A stretch of 64,000 nucleotides of DNA, from positions 62,001 through 126,000 of the forward strand of contig JBFONU010000005.1 of NCBI GenBank assembly GCA_040779345.1. Reading direction: 5' to 3'. The position numbers and the translations under genes are program-made. The DNA comes from Thalassotalea_H sp040779345. Lineage in GTDB: Bacteria > Pseudomonadota > Gammaproteobacteria > Enterobacterales > Alteromonadaceae. Below, piece by piece: positions 8,507 to 18,000 of the stretch (positions are counted from its first letter, which is position 1; every line of letters starts with the position of its first letter). The notes beneath the pieces were generated by a model, which made no database searches, was not told the DNA's origin, and saw nothing but the letters and a program-made list of their open reading frames with translations.

Positions 8507-11500
8507 TTAAGTGTGGCGAGTCGATTGATGGTTTTTATCATCTAACATAACTTGTAATTCATGTAAAAAATCGATGATAGTTTGGAGCATATTAAATAAC
8601 GGCATCATATCAGCGCTGGGTTCTTCTTTTAAATGCGCTTCCGTACTCGATGCTAATTGTTGTAATTTCGTTGCCCCTATATTTCCTGCACTTCCTTTTA
8701 AACTATGGCAAAAACTCAATTTTTTGTCGGTACTCCATTGAGCGAGTAATTCATCGCATTGTTCACTTTTAGTTTTATACTCTGAAATAAAGGCATTTAT
8801 CATACGTTGGTGAGCATTTTCGTCGACATAGTAAAAAATCGTATTTTCGATGTTGAATTCATCATTGTTTTTTAATGCTTGTAGGTAAATCGATTCAGAA
8901 TCATTTGATTTATCGAACATTTGATTAGTGCTGCGTGACGCAGAGCCATCCCAATACTGAGCAATAGTGGTTGCAAGCTTTACGATACTGATGGGTTTAC
9001 TTAGGTGGCTATTCATGCCTGCACTCAAGCAATCTTCAATCTCTTTTGGTAGGATGCAGCAGACAGAGCAATAATTGGCAATTGGTTGCCAGTAAACTGT
9101 TTACGTATAATTTTGGTCGCTGAAATACCATCTAGGACTGGCATTTGCACATCCATAAAGACAAGATCGTAAGGTTTATTATTTATGAAATCAATTGCTT
9201 GCTCGCCATTATCAGCAATTTCAATTGTTAAACCAAAGCTTTTAAATATTTCTGTTAATAACACTTGATTATCAAGGTTGTCTTCTACAATCAGAATCGC
9301 AGGGGAAGTTGCAGCGTTGAGCTTTTCTTTGAGTTGAGTAATGGCGGTATTGATGGTTGTTGCTGGCGGCTTCGTTGGCGAAGAAATAACTCCAGTGTGC
9401 TGTAACGACTCCATTAATTTGGAAATTGTAACGGGTTTTAGTAATAGGTTCAGGTCATCAGAGTAGTTTTTTTCCGACAAAATTTCTGAGCGAAGAGAGG
9501 CCGTTATCATAACTGTTTTATAAGGTTGGCTGACTTTATTTTTATTGGCGAAGTTTTCTATTTTCTTCGCCAGGGTTAAGCCATCTTCGTCTGGCATTTT
9601 CCAATCAATATACAACAACTCATAGCCATCATTATTTTCATGAGCCTCTTTAAAGGCTTTATAAGCATCTTTAGCGTTAAGAAATGTGTCGCAGTTACTT
9701 CCCCAAAAAGTGAACATTTCTTTGAGAGTTTTACATACTGAGATATTATCATCGACCACCATAATGCGTTTTGGTAAACCTAAGGTATTGAGTGATTGTG
9801 ATTTTTGTTTATTTTCTCTTGTGGGGAAATTTACCAAAAACGAAAATACTGAGCCTACCTCAGGTTGACTTTGTATAGTAAGAGTTGAGCCCATCATTTC
9901 TATTAATTCTTTACAAATAGAAAGCCCTAATCCTGTGCCACCATAATGACGTGTTGTTGATATATCTGCTTGTTCAAAGGGCTCTAATAATCGTTCGGTT
10001 ACATCAGGGGCTATTCCTATCCCTGTGTCTTTAATTGTAAATAGTACGTCTACGTTCTCGTCATTTTGATGTTTTAGGCTGACAGATAGCCTGACCATGC
10101 CTGCCTCGGTAAATTTAATAGCATTATTGACGAGGTTATTAAGCACTTGACTGAGACGAATATCATCTCCCATGTATTGAAACTCGGTTATGGCTGGATC
10201 TACACTTAAGACGAGTTCAATATTTTTTCTATCTGCATCAATTGAGAATAAATTAATCACATTATCCGCAACTTCAGACATTAAAAATACGCGGCTTTCT
10301 AATGCAAGCTTTCCTGATTCTATTTTCGTTAAATCTAAAATGTCATTAATGATTGAGAGTAAACTTTTAGCAGAGCGTTTGACTGTTAAAATTTTATCAC
10401 TGACTTTTTTCTCAAGCTCATCGAGCTTTATCAGGTCTAACAAGCCGATTATCGAGGTTAATGGTGTTCTTATTTCATGACTCATATTTGCCAAAAATAA
10501 GGATTTATATTCCGTGTTATTACGCGCAATACTCGCTTGCTCTTGAAGTGCTTGGTTATTTGTTAATAATCTTTTTTCATAAGAATAAAAAAACAGGCTA
10601 ATTAATACCGCGATTAATAAAAAGAATAGACTTAACGGTATTACTTGTTGGATTGAACGCAGGTGAATAGCTTGTAAGTAATTAGGTGTAAAGCCCGAAA
10701 TTATATAGGTTTGCAGGCTGTTAATAAGGTTCAATGAACTGATATATGTGGTACCTATCTCCTCTTTGATCTGTGTATTTGCATCTATTCGGGAGATAAT
10801 TTCAGCTTGTTTTTCTGGATTTTTATCAAAAACCAGGTCGTTACTATTGAATGCAGACCAAGCTAATGAAGGCGTTTGCGTATTAATATACCAGTTTTGG
10901 TTACTAAACCATAAAAAGAAAAAATCTGACTTTGTTTTATTTATAATGCCATTAAATACTGAACTTAAGTTGTAATTAAGAATAAGTATGCCTGATGAAA
11001 TTCCTTCTTGTGGGGATGTTTTTAATGAGACTCTTAACGTGGGTTCATATGGCTGTACAATTTGATCATTTTCTATATTTAGGTCTAAATGCGAGACAAA
11101 TAGCTCGCTGGGAGGCAAGGCTAATGTTTTTTCAAAATAATAGCGTTTTGCTTTATTTTGTAAAGGAGCATCAGAAGTTATTGACCAGCTGCCATTTAAA
11201 TTAAGTTTTCGATCTACTCTAACTTGCTCATTACCTTTTTCATCAATCCATCTCAGTTGAGACACTAGGCTGTCGTCATGGATTTGCTCAATAAAAAGTG
11301 ATGTTAGCCTTTTAGGGTCAAATGTTTCATTTACCTTTAATAACCCTGTTTGAATAATTTTACTTTTCAGTTTGTATATTTCAAGCGCCATCGCATTGGT
11401 ATTTTTAGTCAATGATTGAATATTAGAATGGCGGATATATTCAAGCTTGCTTTCAGCATGAAGAATATTTTCGTGATAATAGTTAGTATAAGTGCTCCAA

Positions 11501-11631
11501 ATTAATAAGGAAGACAAGGTTGCCGTAATAAAAAATACATAGGAGGCTAAAAGAGCCGCCTTTGGGTTTTGTTTAACTAACTGAGAAAACATATCTTTTG
11601 CCCTTGTAGAAACAGAGGAGGGTGAAAACAT
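8507..11631 (-). pseudogene. Hybrid histidine kinase (HisKA-HATPase-REC-REC-HPt) split by a frameshift
   Basis: Two open frames together encode one kinase of roughly 1040 residues. The first part (9025-11631, 868 residues) has a membrane segment at about 28-48, a periplasmic sensor, a second membrane segment at about 325-350, HisKA ('FLANMSHEIRTPLTS'), HATPase ('NNAIKFT', 'GTGLGLSI'), receiver 1 ('LLYIDWKMPDEDG') and most of receiver 2 ('DLVFMDVQMPVLDG'). That frame breaks off after 'IIALSAAS'. The other frame (8507-9028) resumes with 'EIEDCLSAGMNSHLSKPI', the missing end of receiver 2, and continues into an HPt domain with His in 'FCHSLKGSAGNIGA'. One missing base near 9045-9052 would join them. 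It may be a real lesion or a sequencing error. The first part would still make a kinase lacking its relay His. Confidence 0.85.
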
Positions 11632-11656
11632 TCATTCGTTTTTAAACGTGATAATT

Positions 11657-11836
11657 TTAATTAGGGTAAAACTTTTTTAAAGTATGTGAATAATTAAAGA
11701 TAGCATGCCTTTGTACGAGTTTGTTAAGAAGAAGATGGAATACTACGTTGAAATAGTCAATTCGACTGTTTTTGTGGTTACCTATAAATAGCTGAACAGC
11801 TAAAATACACTTTCTACCGTAATTGCCTCTGATCAC
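11657..11836 (-). CDS. Possible small protein, 59 residues
   Basis: A short open frame starting at GTG (11836), preceded by a near-perfect AGGAGG at an 8-base spacing, encoding 59 residues (start MIRGNYGRKCILAVQLFIGN). It ends 25 bp upstream of the kinase start on the same strand. I do not recognise the sequence and see no signal peptide. The strong ribosome-binding site is the main support. Without conservation data it could be chance. Confidence 0.3.
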   Translation of the reverse strand: MIRGNYGRKCILAVQLFIGNHKNSRIDYFNVVFHLLLNKLVQRHAIFNYSHTLKKFYPN

Positions 11837-12142
11837 TAACTTTCCCTCCTAAGCTTGGTTGCTGAATATTCCTTTACATCTTAAGTTACTACATTAGCTT
11901 CAATATAAAACCATGTAAGTTCTAAAGCGCCATGTTAATTAAGATCCATTCAACATAAGTGAAACATCAGCGTAAATTTATTCGCTCACAGTTTTTTACA
12001 TGAACGTTTCTCTATACAGTAAAGCATACTCTTACAAGAAGTAAAAAATAAGCGTATCTCTAGCGAAACAGTTAACTCATGGGTAAGAAAACTTCGTCAA
12101 AACCTTGATAGGCGTTGTTTAATTTAATCTAGGATTATTAGG
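11837..12142. other. Intergenic region, nothing recognised
   Basis: AT-rich sequence between the possible small gene and the leader hairpin of the next kinase. I see no open frame with a good start site, no terminator and no recognisable operator. Confidence 0.4.
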
Positions 12143-12188
12143 TTAACTCTCTTTTGATTTGTAGACTACAATATCAAAAGGGAGTTAA
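12143..12188 (+). promoter_or_regulatory. 16-bp inverted repeat (leader hairpin) hiding a ribosome-binding site
   Basis: Left arm TTAACTCTCTTTTGAT (12143-12158) and right arm ATCAAAAGGGAGTTAA (12173-12188) pair over 16 bp with a single T:G wobble and a 14-base loop. The right arm contains AAAGGGAG, the ribosome-binding site of a GTG at 12189. If this is transcribed, the hairpin would hide that site. No T-run follows on either strand, so it does not look like a terminator. It could also be an operator for a dimeric repressor. Confidence 0.55.
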
Positions 12189-12260
12189 GTGAATATAGCC
12201 AAAAAATTCGCATTTATATTTAGCATAGTCATAGGTTTTAATGGACAGAACATTGAATAA
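12189..12260 (+). CDS. Possible 23-residue leader peptide overlapping the kinase start
   Basis: A GTG-initiated frame of 23 codons (MNIAKKFAFIFSIVIGFNGQ...) directly after the hairpin and its AAAGGGAG site. It overlaps the first 20 bases of the kinase gene in another frame. It is basic then hydrophobic, like the start of a membrane protein. The kinase ATG at 12241 has no good ribosome-binding site of its own, so translational coupling through this peptide is a reasonable inference. Alternatively it is the frameshifted original N-terminus of the kinase. Confidence 0.35.
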   Translation: MNIAKKFAFIFSIVIGFNGQNIE

Positions 12261-14187
12261 AGATAACGTTTCTCTTGAGCATCAAAATTCTGCTCACAGC
12301 AATGCTCGCACGCCACCCAAATTTCCTTATGTGAAGCTATTACTTATTTTTTTACTGCCAACAATTTTATTATTAACGAGCCATTTTATTAATAGTGAGC
12401 TTAATGCAGAAGCAGAAAATGTTAGGCTAAAAAGTAATCAGCTAAATGAATTAAAAGAAAAAATCCTCTATTACGATGAAGTGTTAACTATGTCAGCTTT
12501 TATGGCTGTGTATAGTGGCGAAACTCAGTGGAAAATTAGATATGATGCGCATGTTGAAAAAATGGATCAAGTGCTTAATCAAACGTTAGCTTTAGTCAAA
12601 AAAGAGACGAGCGAACAATTTAATACCACTACGTTTTCGGCTAACTCGCAACTCATACAATTAGAGACGTTAGCATTTAATCAAATACACAATAATGAAC
12701 CCGCACAGGCTATAAAAACCTTATCAAGTGATAGTTATCAACAAAATAAGAAAATATTAACCGAGGGGCTTTCTTATCTCACCCGTGAAGTAAAACTTCT
12801 CGTTGAAAAGGCACCTGTAGTTGTTCAAGAAAAGCAACAAAATTTGATATTTTGGGCTTTAATCGCAATGACAGCCATTTTAGTGATCGTGATGCTGCTG
12901 GCTTGGGATATCATCAAGTGGCGTGCGACCATCATGCGTAATATTGAACGAATTGATGCACAAAAAAAACAAGAAAAAGAAAAATTAGAAGCTTTAGTTA
13001 AAGACAGAACAAGAGAATTACTTGCCGCTAAGGAAGTGGCAGAAAATGCCTTACAAGTTAAATCAGACTTTATTGCGACAATGAGCCATGAAATTAGAAC
13101 GCCAATGAATGGCGTTATAGGGATGGTCGACTTACTTGAAACTACTTCGTTATCTGAAAAACAACGCGACTTTGTTGAAACCGCAAAAGCGAGTGGAGAG
13201 CACCTTCTTCATATTATTAATAATGTATTAGATTTTTCTAAAATAGAAGCGGGTCAGTCTGTTATTGAATATAGCGATGTTAAATTAGCTGAGTTGGTGG
13301 ATGAATTACACAAGGTGTATCTGCCTCAATGTCGTGATAAAGGTCTAGAATATAGCGCAGATATAGCGCCTGATATGCCTGAATATTTATCTGTTGATGT
13401 TACCAAGCTCAAGCAAATTTTGAATAATCTCATCAGTAATGCAATAAAGTTCACTGATGTGGGGGCTATTTCACTCAGGGTAGAGCTGCTTGATAATAAC
13501 GTCGTATTTCATGTTCAAGATAGCGGTGTTGGGATTGAGCAAAAGAAATTGACGGATATTTTTGAGTCATTTTTACAAGCAGATACTTCAATTACTCGAC
13601 AGTTTGGCGGAACAGGCCTCGGTCTTTCAATCTCAATATCTTTAGCAAAATTATTAAAGGGGGAGATCTCGGTATTCAGCAAAGAAGGTGTTGGCTCAAC
13701 GTTTACCTTAACCTTCCCGTTTGTTCAAGTTGACAGTAAAGTCGCCCAAATGGCTAATACGTTAACAGTGTCAACTAATAATACCTCAGCAAAAGATTTG
13801 TCAGGTTTTTCAGCATTAGTCGTTGAGGATAACCGAATCAATAGAAAGGTGATGGGAAACATTTTAGAAAACCTTAATGTTAATTATGAATTCGCAGAAA
13901 ATGGCAAACTCTCTCTAGAGATATTAAAAGATAAAATGTTCGACATAATTTTTATGGACCTGCAGATGCCCGTGATGGACGGAATTACCGCCACTCGAAT
14001 TATCAGAGAAAATGCTCTTCATAAAGGCGCTATTGTTGCGGTTACCGCGAATGCGACTGAAAAAGATAGACAAAACTGTATTGATGTTGGCATGAATGGC
14101 TTTGTGAGCAAACCTTTTAGCCTCGAGTCTATTGTTAAGCAATTCGACAAAATCGTTCAACCACTGTCTAGGTCAAATTTTCCGTAG
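12241..14187 (+). CDS. Hybrid sensor histidine kinase / receiver
   Basis: A 648-residue membrane hybrid kinase. A membrane segment at about 29-47 is followed by a helical periplasmic sensor (about 50-200), a second membrane segment (about 205-225), a coiled-coil linker, HisKA with His in 'FIATMSHEIRTPMNG' (about 285), HATPase ('NNLISNAIKFT', 'GTGLGLSISISLA') and a C-terminal receiver with Asp in 'DIIFMDLQMPVMDG' and Lys in 'FVSKPF'. No HPt is present. The ATG is the only possible upstream start because a stop lies three codons before it. It follows a leader hairpin and a short overlapping frame. A decayed receiver remnant lies convergently just downstream. Confidence 0.92.
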   Translation: MDRTLNKDNVSLEHQNSAHSNARTPPKFPYVKLLLIFLLPTILLLTSHFINSELNAEAENVRLKSNQLNELKEKILYYDEVLTMSAFMAVYSGETQWKIRYDAHVEKMDQVLNQTLALVKKETSEQFNTTTFSANSQLIQLETLAFNQIHNNEPAQAIKTLSSDSYQQNKKILTEGLSYLTREVKLLVEKAPVVVQEKQQNLIFWALIAMTAILVIVMLLAWDIIKWRATIMRNIERIDAQKKQEKEKLEALVKDRTRELLAAKEVAENALQVKSDFIATMSHEIRTPMNGVIGMVDLLETTSLSEKQRDFVETAKASGEHLLHIINNVLDFSKIEAGQSVIEYSDVKLAELVDELHKVYLPQCRDKGLEYSADIAPDMPEYLSVDVTKLKQILNNLISNAIKFTDVGAISLRVELLDNNVVFHVQDSGVGIEQKKLTDIFESFLQADTSITRQFGGTGLGLSISISLAKLLKGEISVFSKEGVGSTFTLTFPFVQVDSKVAQMANTLTVSTNNTSAKDLSGFSALVVEDNRINRKVMGNILENLNVNYEFAENGKLSLEILKDKMFDIIFMDLQMPVMDGITATRIIRENALHKGAIVAVTANATEKDRQNCIDVGMNGFVSKPFSLESIVKQFDKIVQPLSRSNFP

Positions 14188-14256
14188 TTCACAAGGTAAT
14201 GGTCAATAATATTGGTTCACAGTTTTATCTAGTGAATGTGTTGAATAATCATTATT

Positions 14257-14747
14257 TTACTGATGGGGTATGTTATTTGGACAATATTCTAGCACTAAAT
14301 CAATGAACTCTGACTTCTCAAAGGGTTTACCTATGTGGATATTCACCCCAATTTTTTTATAACTCAAAATTTCATTAAGCATTACATTTACGGTAAATGT
14401 AACTATTGGCATTTGATGGGGAGTTAATTTCTTTCTTATAAGTTTGGTTGCTTCTATTCCATCCATAATAGGCATTTGTACATCCATTAAAATTAAATCG
14501 AAGGTACTATTTAATGCTTGTTCAACGGCAAGTTGACCATTTTGATATGCATAATATTAGTACCGATTTGCTTTAATACATTCATAACAATGGTCGCGTT
14601 TATGCGGTTATCTTCCGCAAGTAAAATGCGAGGAGGGCTATACTCAACCGATTGGTTGTTACTGGAACTTGTATTAGTCGGCTCTTTTGCAATAAAAGAG
14701 TGGGGATTTTCTTTTCTATTGTTGTGGGGGCTAACAGGTGTTTCTAT
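14257..14747 (-). pseudogene. Decayed hybrid-kinase remnant: linker plus receiver domain
   Basis: Read on the minus strand, 14747 to about 14550 gives a kinase-like linker and the first half of a receiver ('ILLAEDNRINATIVMNVLKQIG'). The frame then shifts once near 14550, and the second half continues as 'AYQNGQLAVEQALNSTFDL', then 'ILMDVQMPIMDGIEATKLIR' and 'IHIGKPF', ending at 14257. The HisKA and HATPase parts are absent and an in-frame stop lies just upstream of 14747. This is the tail of a lost hybrid kinase gene. It is not merely a short single-domain regulator, because its N-terminal half sits in a different frame. Confidence 0.8.
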
Positions 14748-15065
14748 TCAATTAAGGTAAGTGCAATTAATTCTGAAATATTAATATTTTAGACTGGTGC
14801 TTGAAGCAGTTAATTATTTATTGTATTCATTTTCTAAAAATAATGCGCCAATCACATGATGATAATATCCTTGCATAAATAACCCTTTAGTGCGCGATTT
14901 AGAGGTTGACTACTTTGTGATTAAACGTTTAAATAATCAGCAAAAAATTTGTTTTTAATCAGTCAATACCTTCAATGGCTCCTATGTTTATATGTTATTG
15001 AGCGTCTAGTCTTATCATGCAACTTGGTTGATTGTAGTTATTCTCCCACACAAGGAAGTTATACT

Positions 15066-18000
15066 TTGAAATTCGTTCGTTTTTATATTTCAGCATTGAT
15101 AGTTTTAGTCTTGTCTGCTTGTGGGGGTGGTGGAGGTGACACACCTAAAAAAGGTGTTGAACCACAACCGACTAAAACCTATTTTAGCGTAACAACTAAG
15201 GCAACAACGGGTGGCAGTATTTCACCAACATCAGTTGAGGTAGAAAAAGGAAAAACTACCAGTTTTAATTTAACAACCAATGAAGGTTATATTATTAGTG
15301 AGGTTTCTGGCTGTGATGGCACTTTAGCGGGCAATATCTACACTACGGGAAATATATCAGCTGCGTGTGAAGTGCGGGCAACGTTCCAGTTAAAAAATTA
15401 CAGCGTTTTAGCCATATCAGGTGAAGGGGGAGACGTTTCACCTGCAGAACAAATAATAGTTCATGGTCAAAAAGCAACTTTATCAATAACCGCAAACACT
15501 GGGTTCAAAATAGATGAAGTAACTGGCTGTGATGGTAGTTTAACGGGCTCTATATATACCACAGCGGTCATATCTGATGATTGCCAGGTTAACGCTACAT
15601 TTTCTTTACTTGCTATTCCAGATCACTTTGACGATTCAAAGAAAGTACTTTTAAGTGATAACTCTGAATATGTGTTTTTTAGCTTACTTCCTCTTTCTGA
15701 ATCAACAGAGCAGATGCAATTTAATGCCATTACTCATTTGCAGTATTTACTAGCAGTCAGTGGTGTTGAGTTCTCCCAGACAGAAGAAAAAATTCGACAA
15801 TATTTCAATTTATTTACATCACCCTATCTTGCCTTAATTCCTCCTATTGAACTGCATGATATAAATGATGTTATCTTCGACTTATCGATAGCAAATATGG
15901 AGAGTTTTGATACTACTTTGAATCGGATTTATGAAGAAATAGTTTCAAATGAATGGCAACACCTACGAGAGCGTGTTGCTTTACAACATAAGTTTGATAT
16001 CAATAACAATGAGGTTGTTATTACCAAAGGTGAAAGTGCAGAAGTTTCCATTGAATTACCGTTTTTATCACCACTAAATGAAAACTATACTATTGTATGG
16101 AGTCAGGGTAGTTGGGAAACGGTTGAATCATCAAATCAAAAAATGGTTGTTAAACTCTCTGAAGGAATCAATCAACCAGTTCATGCAAGCATAAAAAATA
16201 CTGCACTGAATGCTAATGTTTATACTATTTTCGGAGCGCTTGAGTCTTATAGCACAGAAGTGGTTTCGCCAGAATTTATTGAGGGGGCGGAAAGATATGC
16301 AGTTTCTCATGGTTTAGAAATTAACCAAGCAGATTATGAGCAAAGTAAAGATTCTTGGCAGCCAACGGTGATTCATCAAAATGCCAGTGACAAATTAGTA
16401 ACACTAGAGCTAGATGGGTTAAATAACTCAGCAACCTTCAGTTATCGCTACGACCCTAAATTAACCCCCAACCCCAAAGAACTAAAATTTACATTAGTTA
16501 TTGATGGTGATGAGCAACTATTAACACCTAGCCTAATTGACTTAGATAACTTAACCGTAACTCTTTTTATACCAGCAGTAGCTGAAAGTGCTAAAGCGAT
16601 TTCTGCGACTACAATGATGACAAACAGCAGTAGCACTTCTAGCTCGAAAAGGTTACTGCATGTTGAGGTGGTAAGGGGAGCGCCTGATGGCCATGACATT
16701 GCCAGCTTACTTGAGGGTAAACGGGAGTATCTTGAAAAAGCAATAACCATGCTTTTTACTGCTGACAATCAAAAGTTGACTACCCAAAGTGCCTTAAATC
16801 GTTTTGTAGCGCCATTATATAGTGATAATGATACTGAAAGGCGCTTAGCGCGGGCAAAATTGACTAAATTACTATCAACTAAAACAGATGGTTCATATAA
16901 GGCTTACCAAGAGTTCACAGCTGCTTTAAATATTGCCGTTGCTGGACAAGTATTAAGTGACATTAATTGGGATGTTGGCTCAGAAAAGATCCTTGGTGAC
17001 TGGTTTTCTCGTTGTGTTTATGTGGCGTTAATTGATAGAAGTGCTTTATGTGAAAACAAATTATACCAAGCCTACAAATATGCGCCTAAATTAATGAATG
17101 AAGGGATTTCTGCATTTGTTGGAGCAAGCTCTTTAAGTAAAGCTCAGCAATCTCACATGGCTATATTTAAAGGAATAATTAGTGTTGCAGGGGCGAGTGC
17201 TACAGGAGCGGTAAAGCTCGATACCGAATTACTTGTTGGTACAAGCTTGGCTGCATTGGCTCCGGATACAATCAATACACTTTATTCACTGGGAACCTCA
17301 GCATATCAGTTTATTCAAGGAGCAAAAAGTGTTTCGACTATTGGAGTGTCACTGACAGTTGGTTATATTGGCGGAAAAATGGTTGCGTTTGTTGAAAAAG
17401 GTACAAAAGCAAAAAACGTATGGGCATATACGCCCCTTATTTACGCAATGAAAGCAAATAAAGGTAATTTATTTAATAGTGTACTTATTGTACCTCAACA
17501 GAATAGAGCTGGAGAAGCTAATGCTTGGTGGCCTGAAGACTTTACCAAGGACTTTTTATCTTCGGAGCCCTTTTCTAAACTATCCAGAGAATTAAAAGGA
17601 CCTCAAAAAACTTTTTTTGGTTGGAAAAGTCAATTTGGTCCAGTACTGGATCCGGGGCGACGTCTTGAGTCAATGTTTTTACACCCCAACCCACTCCCTG
17701 AAGATTGGGATGCGGAATACCTTATTGACGGTGAAAATCGTTATTTAGCGTTGAAATTCATGGATGCTGCTTTTGGGAATGAGCAGGCAAGTGCTGAGAT
17801 TAAAGCATACGGCGATGTCAGTTTATTGTTTTCAGTTGCGCCTACATTGGTGCAAGCACAAACAGTTTCAATTAACGATATTACAAAAATGGGCAACATA
17901 CTATATACGGGCGGTTTAAGACGATTAGAGATAAAGTCACAATATGTTGATGATAGCGTTTATGTTTGTAGCTTATTTCCTACCAGATATGGCACTTATA

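Noticed and set aside
3240..14747. Kinase cluster as a mobile island or prophage
   Set aside because: No integrase, transposase, attachment-site repeats or phage genes are visible; composition looks like the surroundings.
14518..14760. Plus-strand open frame of 80 codons with hydrophobic content
   Set aside because: It lies on the opposite strand of the kinase remnant, whose receiver motifs explain the sequence better; no good start site.
14949..15065. Longer N-terminus for the 1428-residue lipoprotein
   Set aside because: The TTG at 15066 has a strong ribosome-binding site and gives a proper lipoprotein signal; the upstream part does not.
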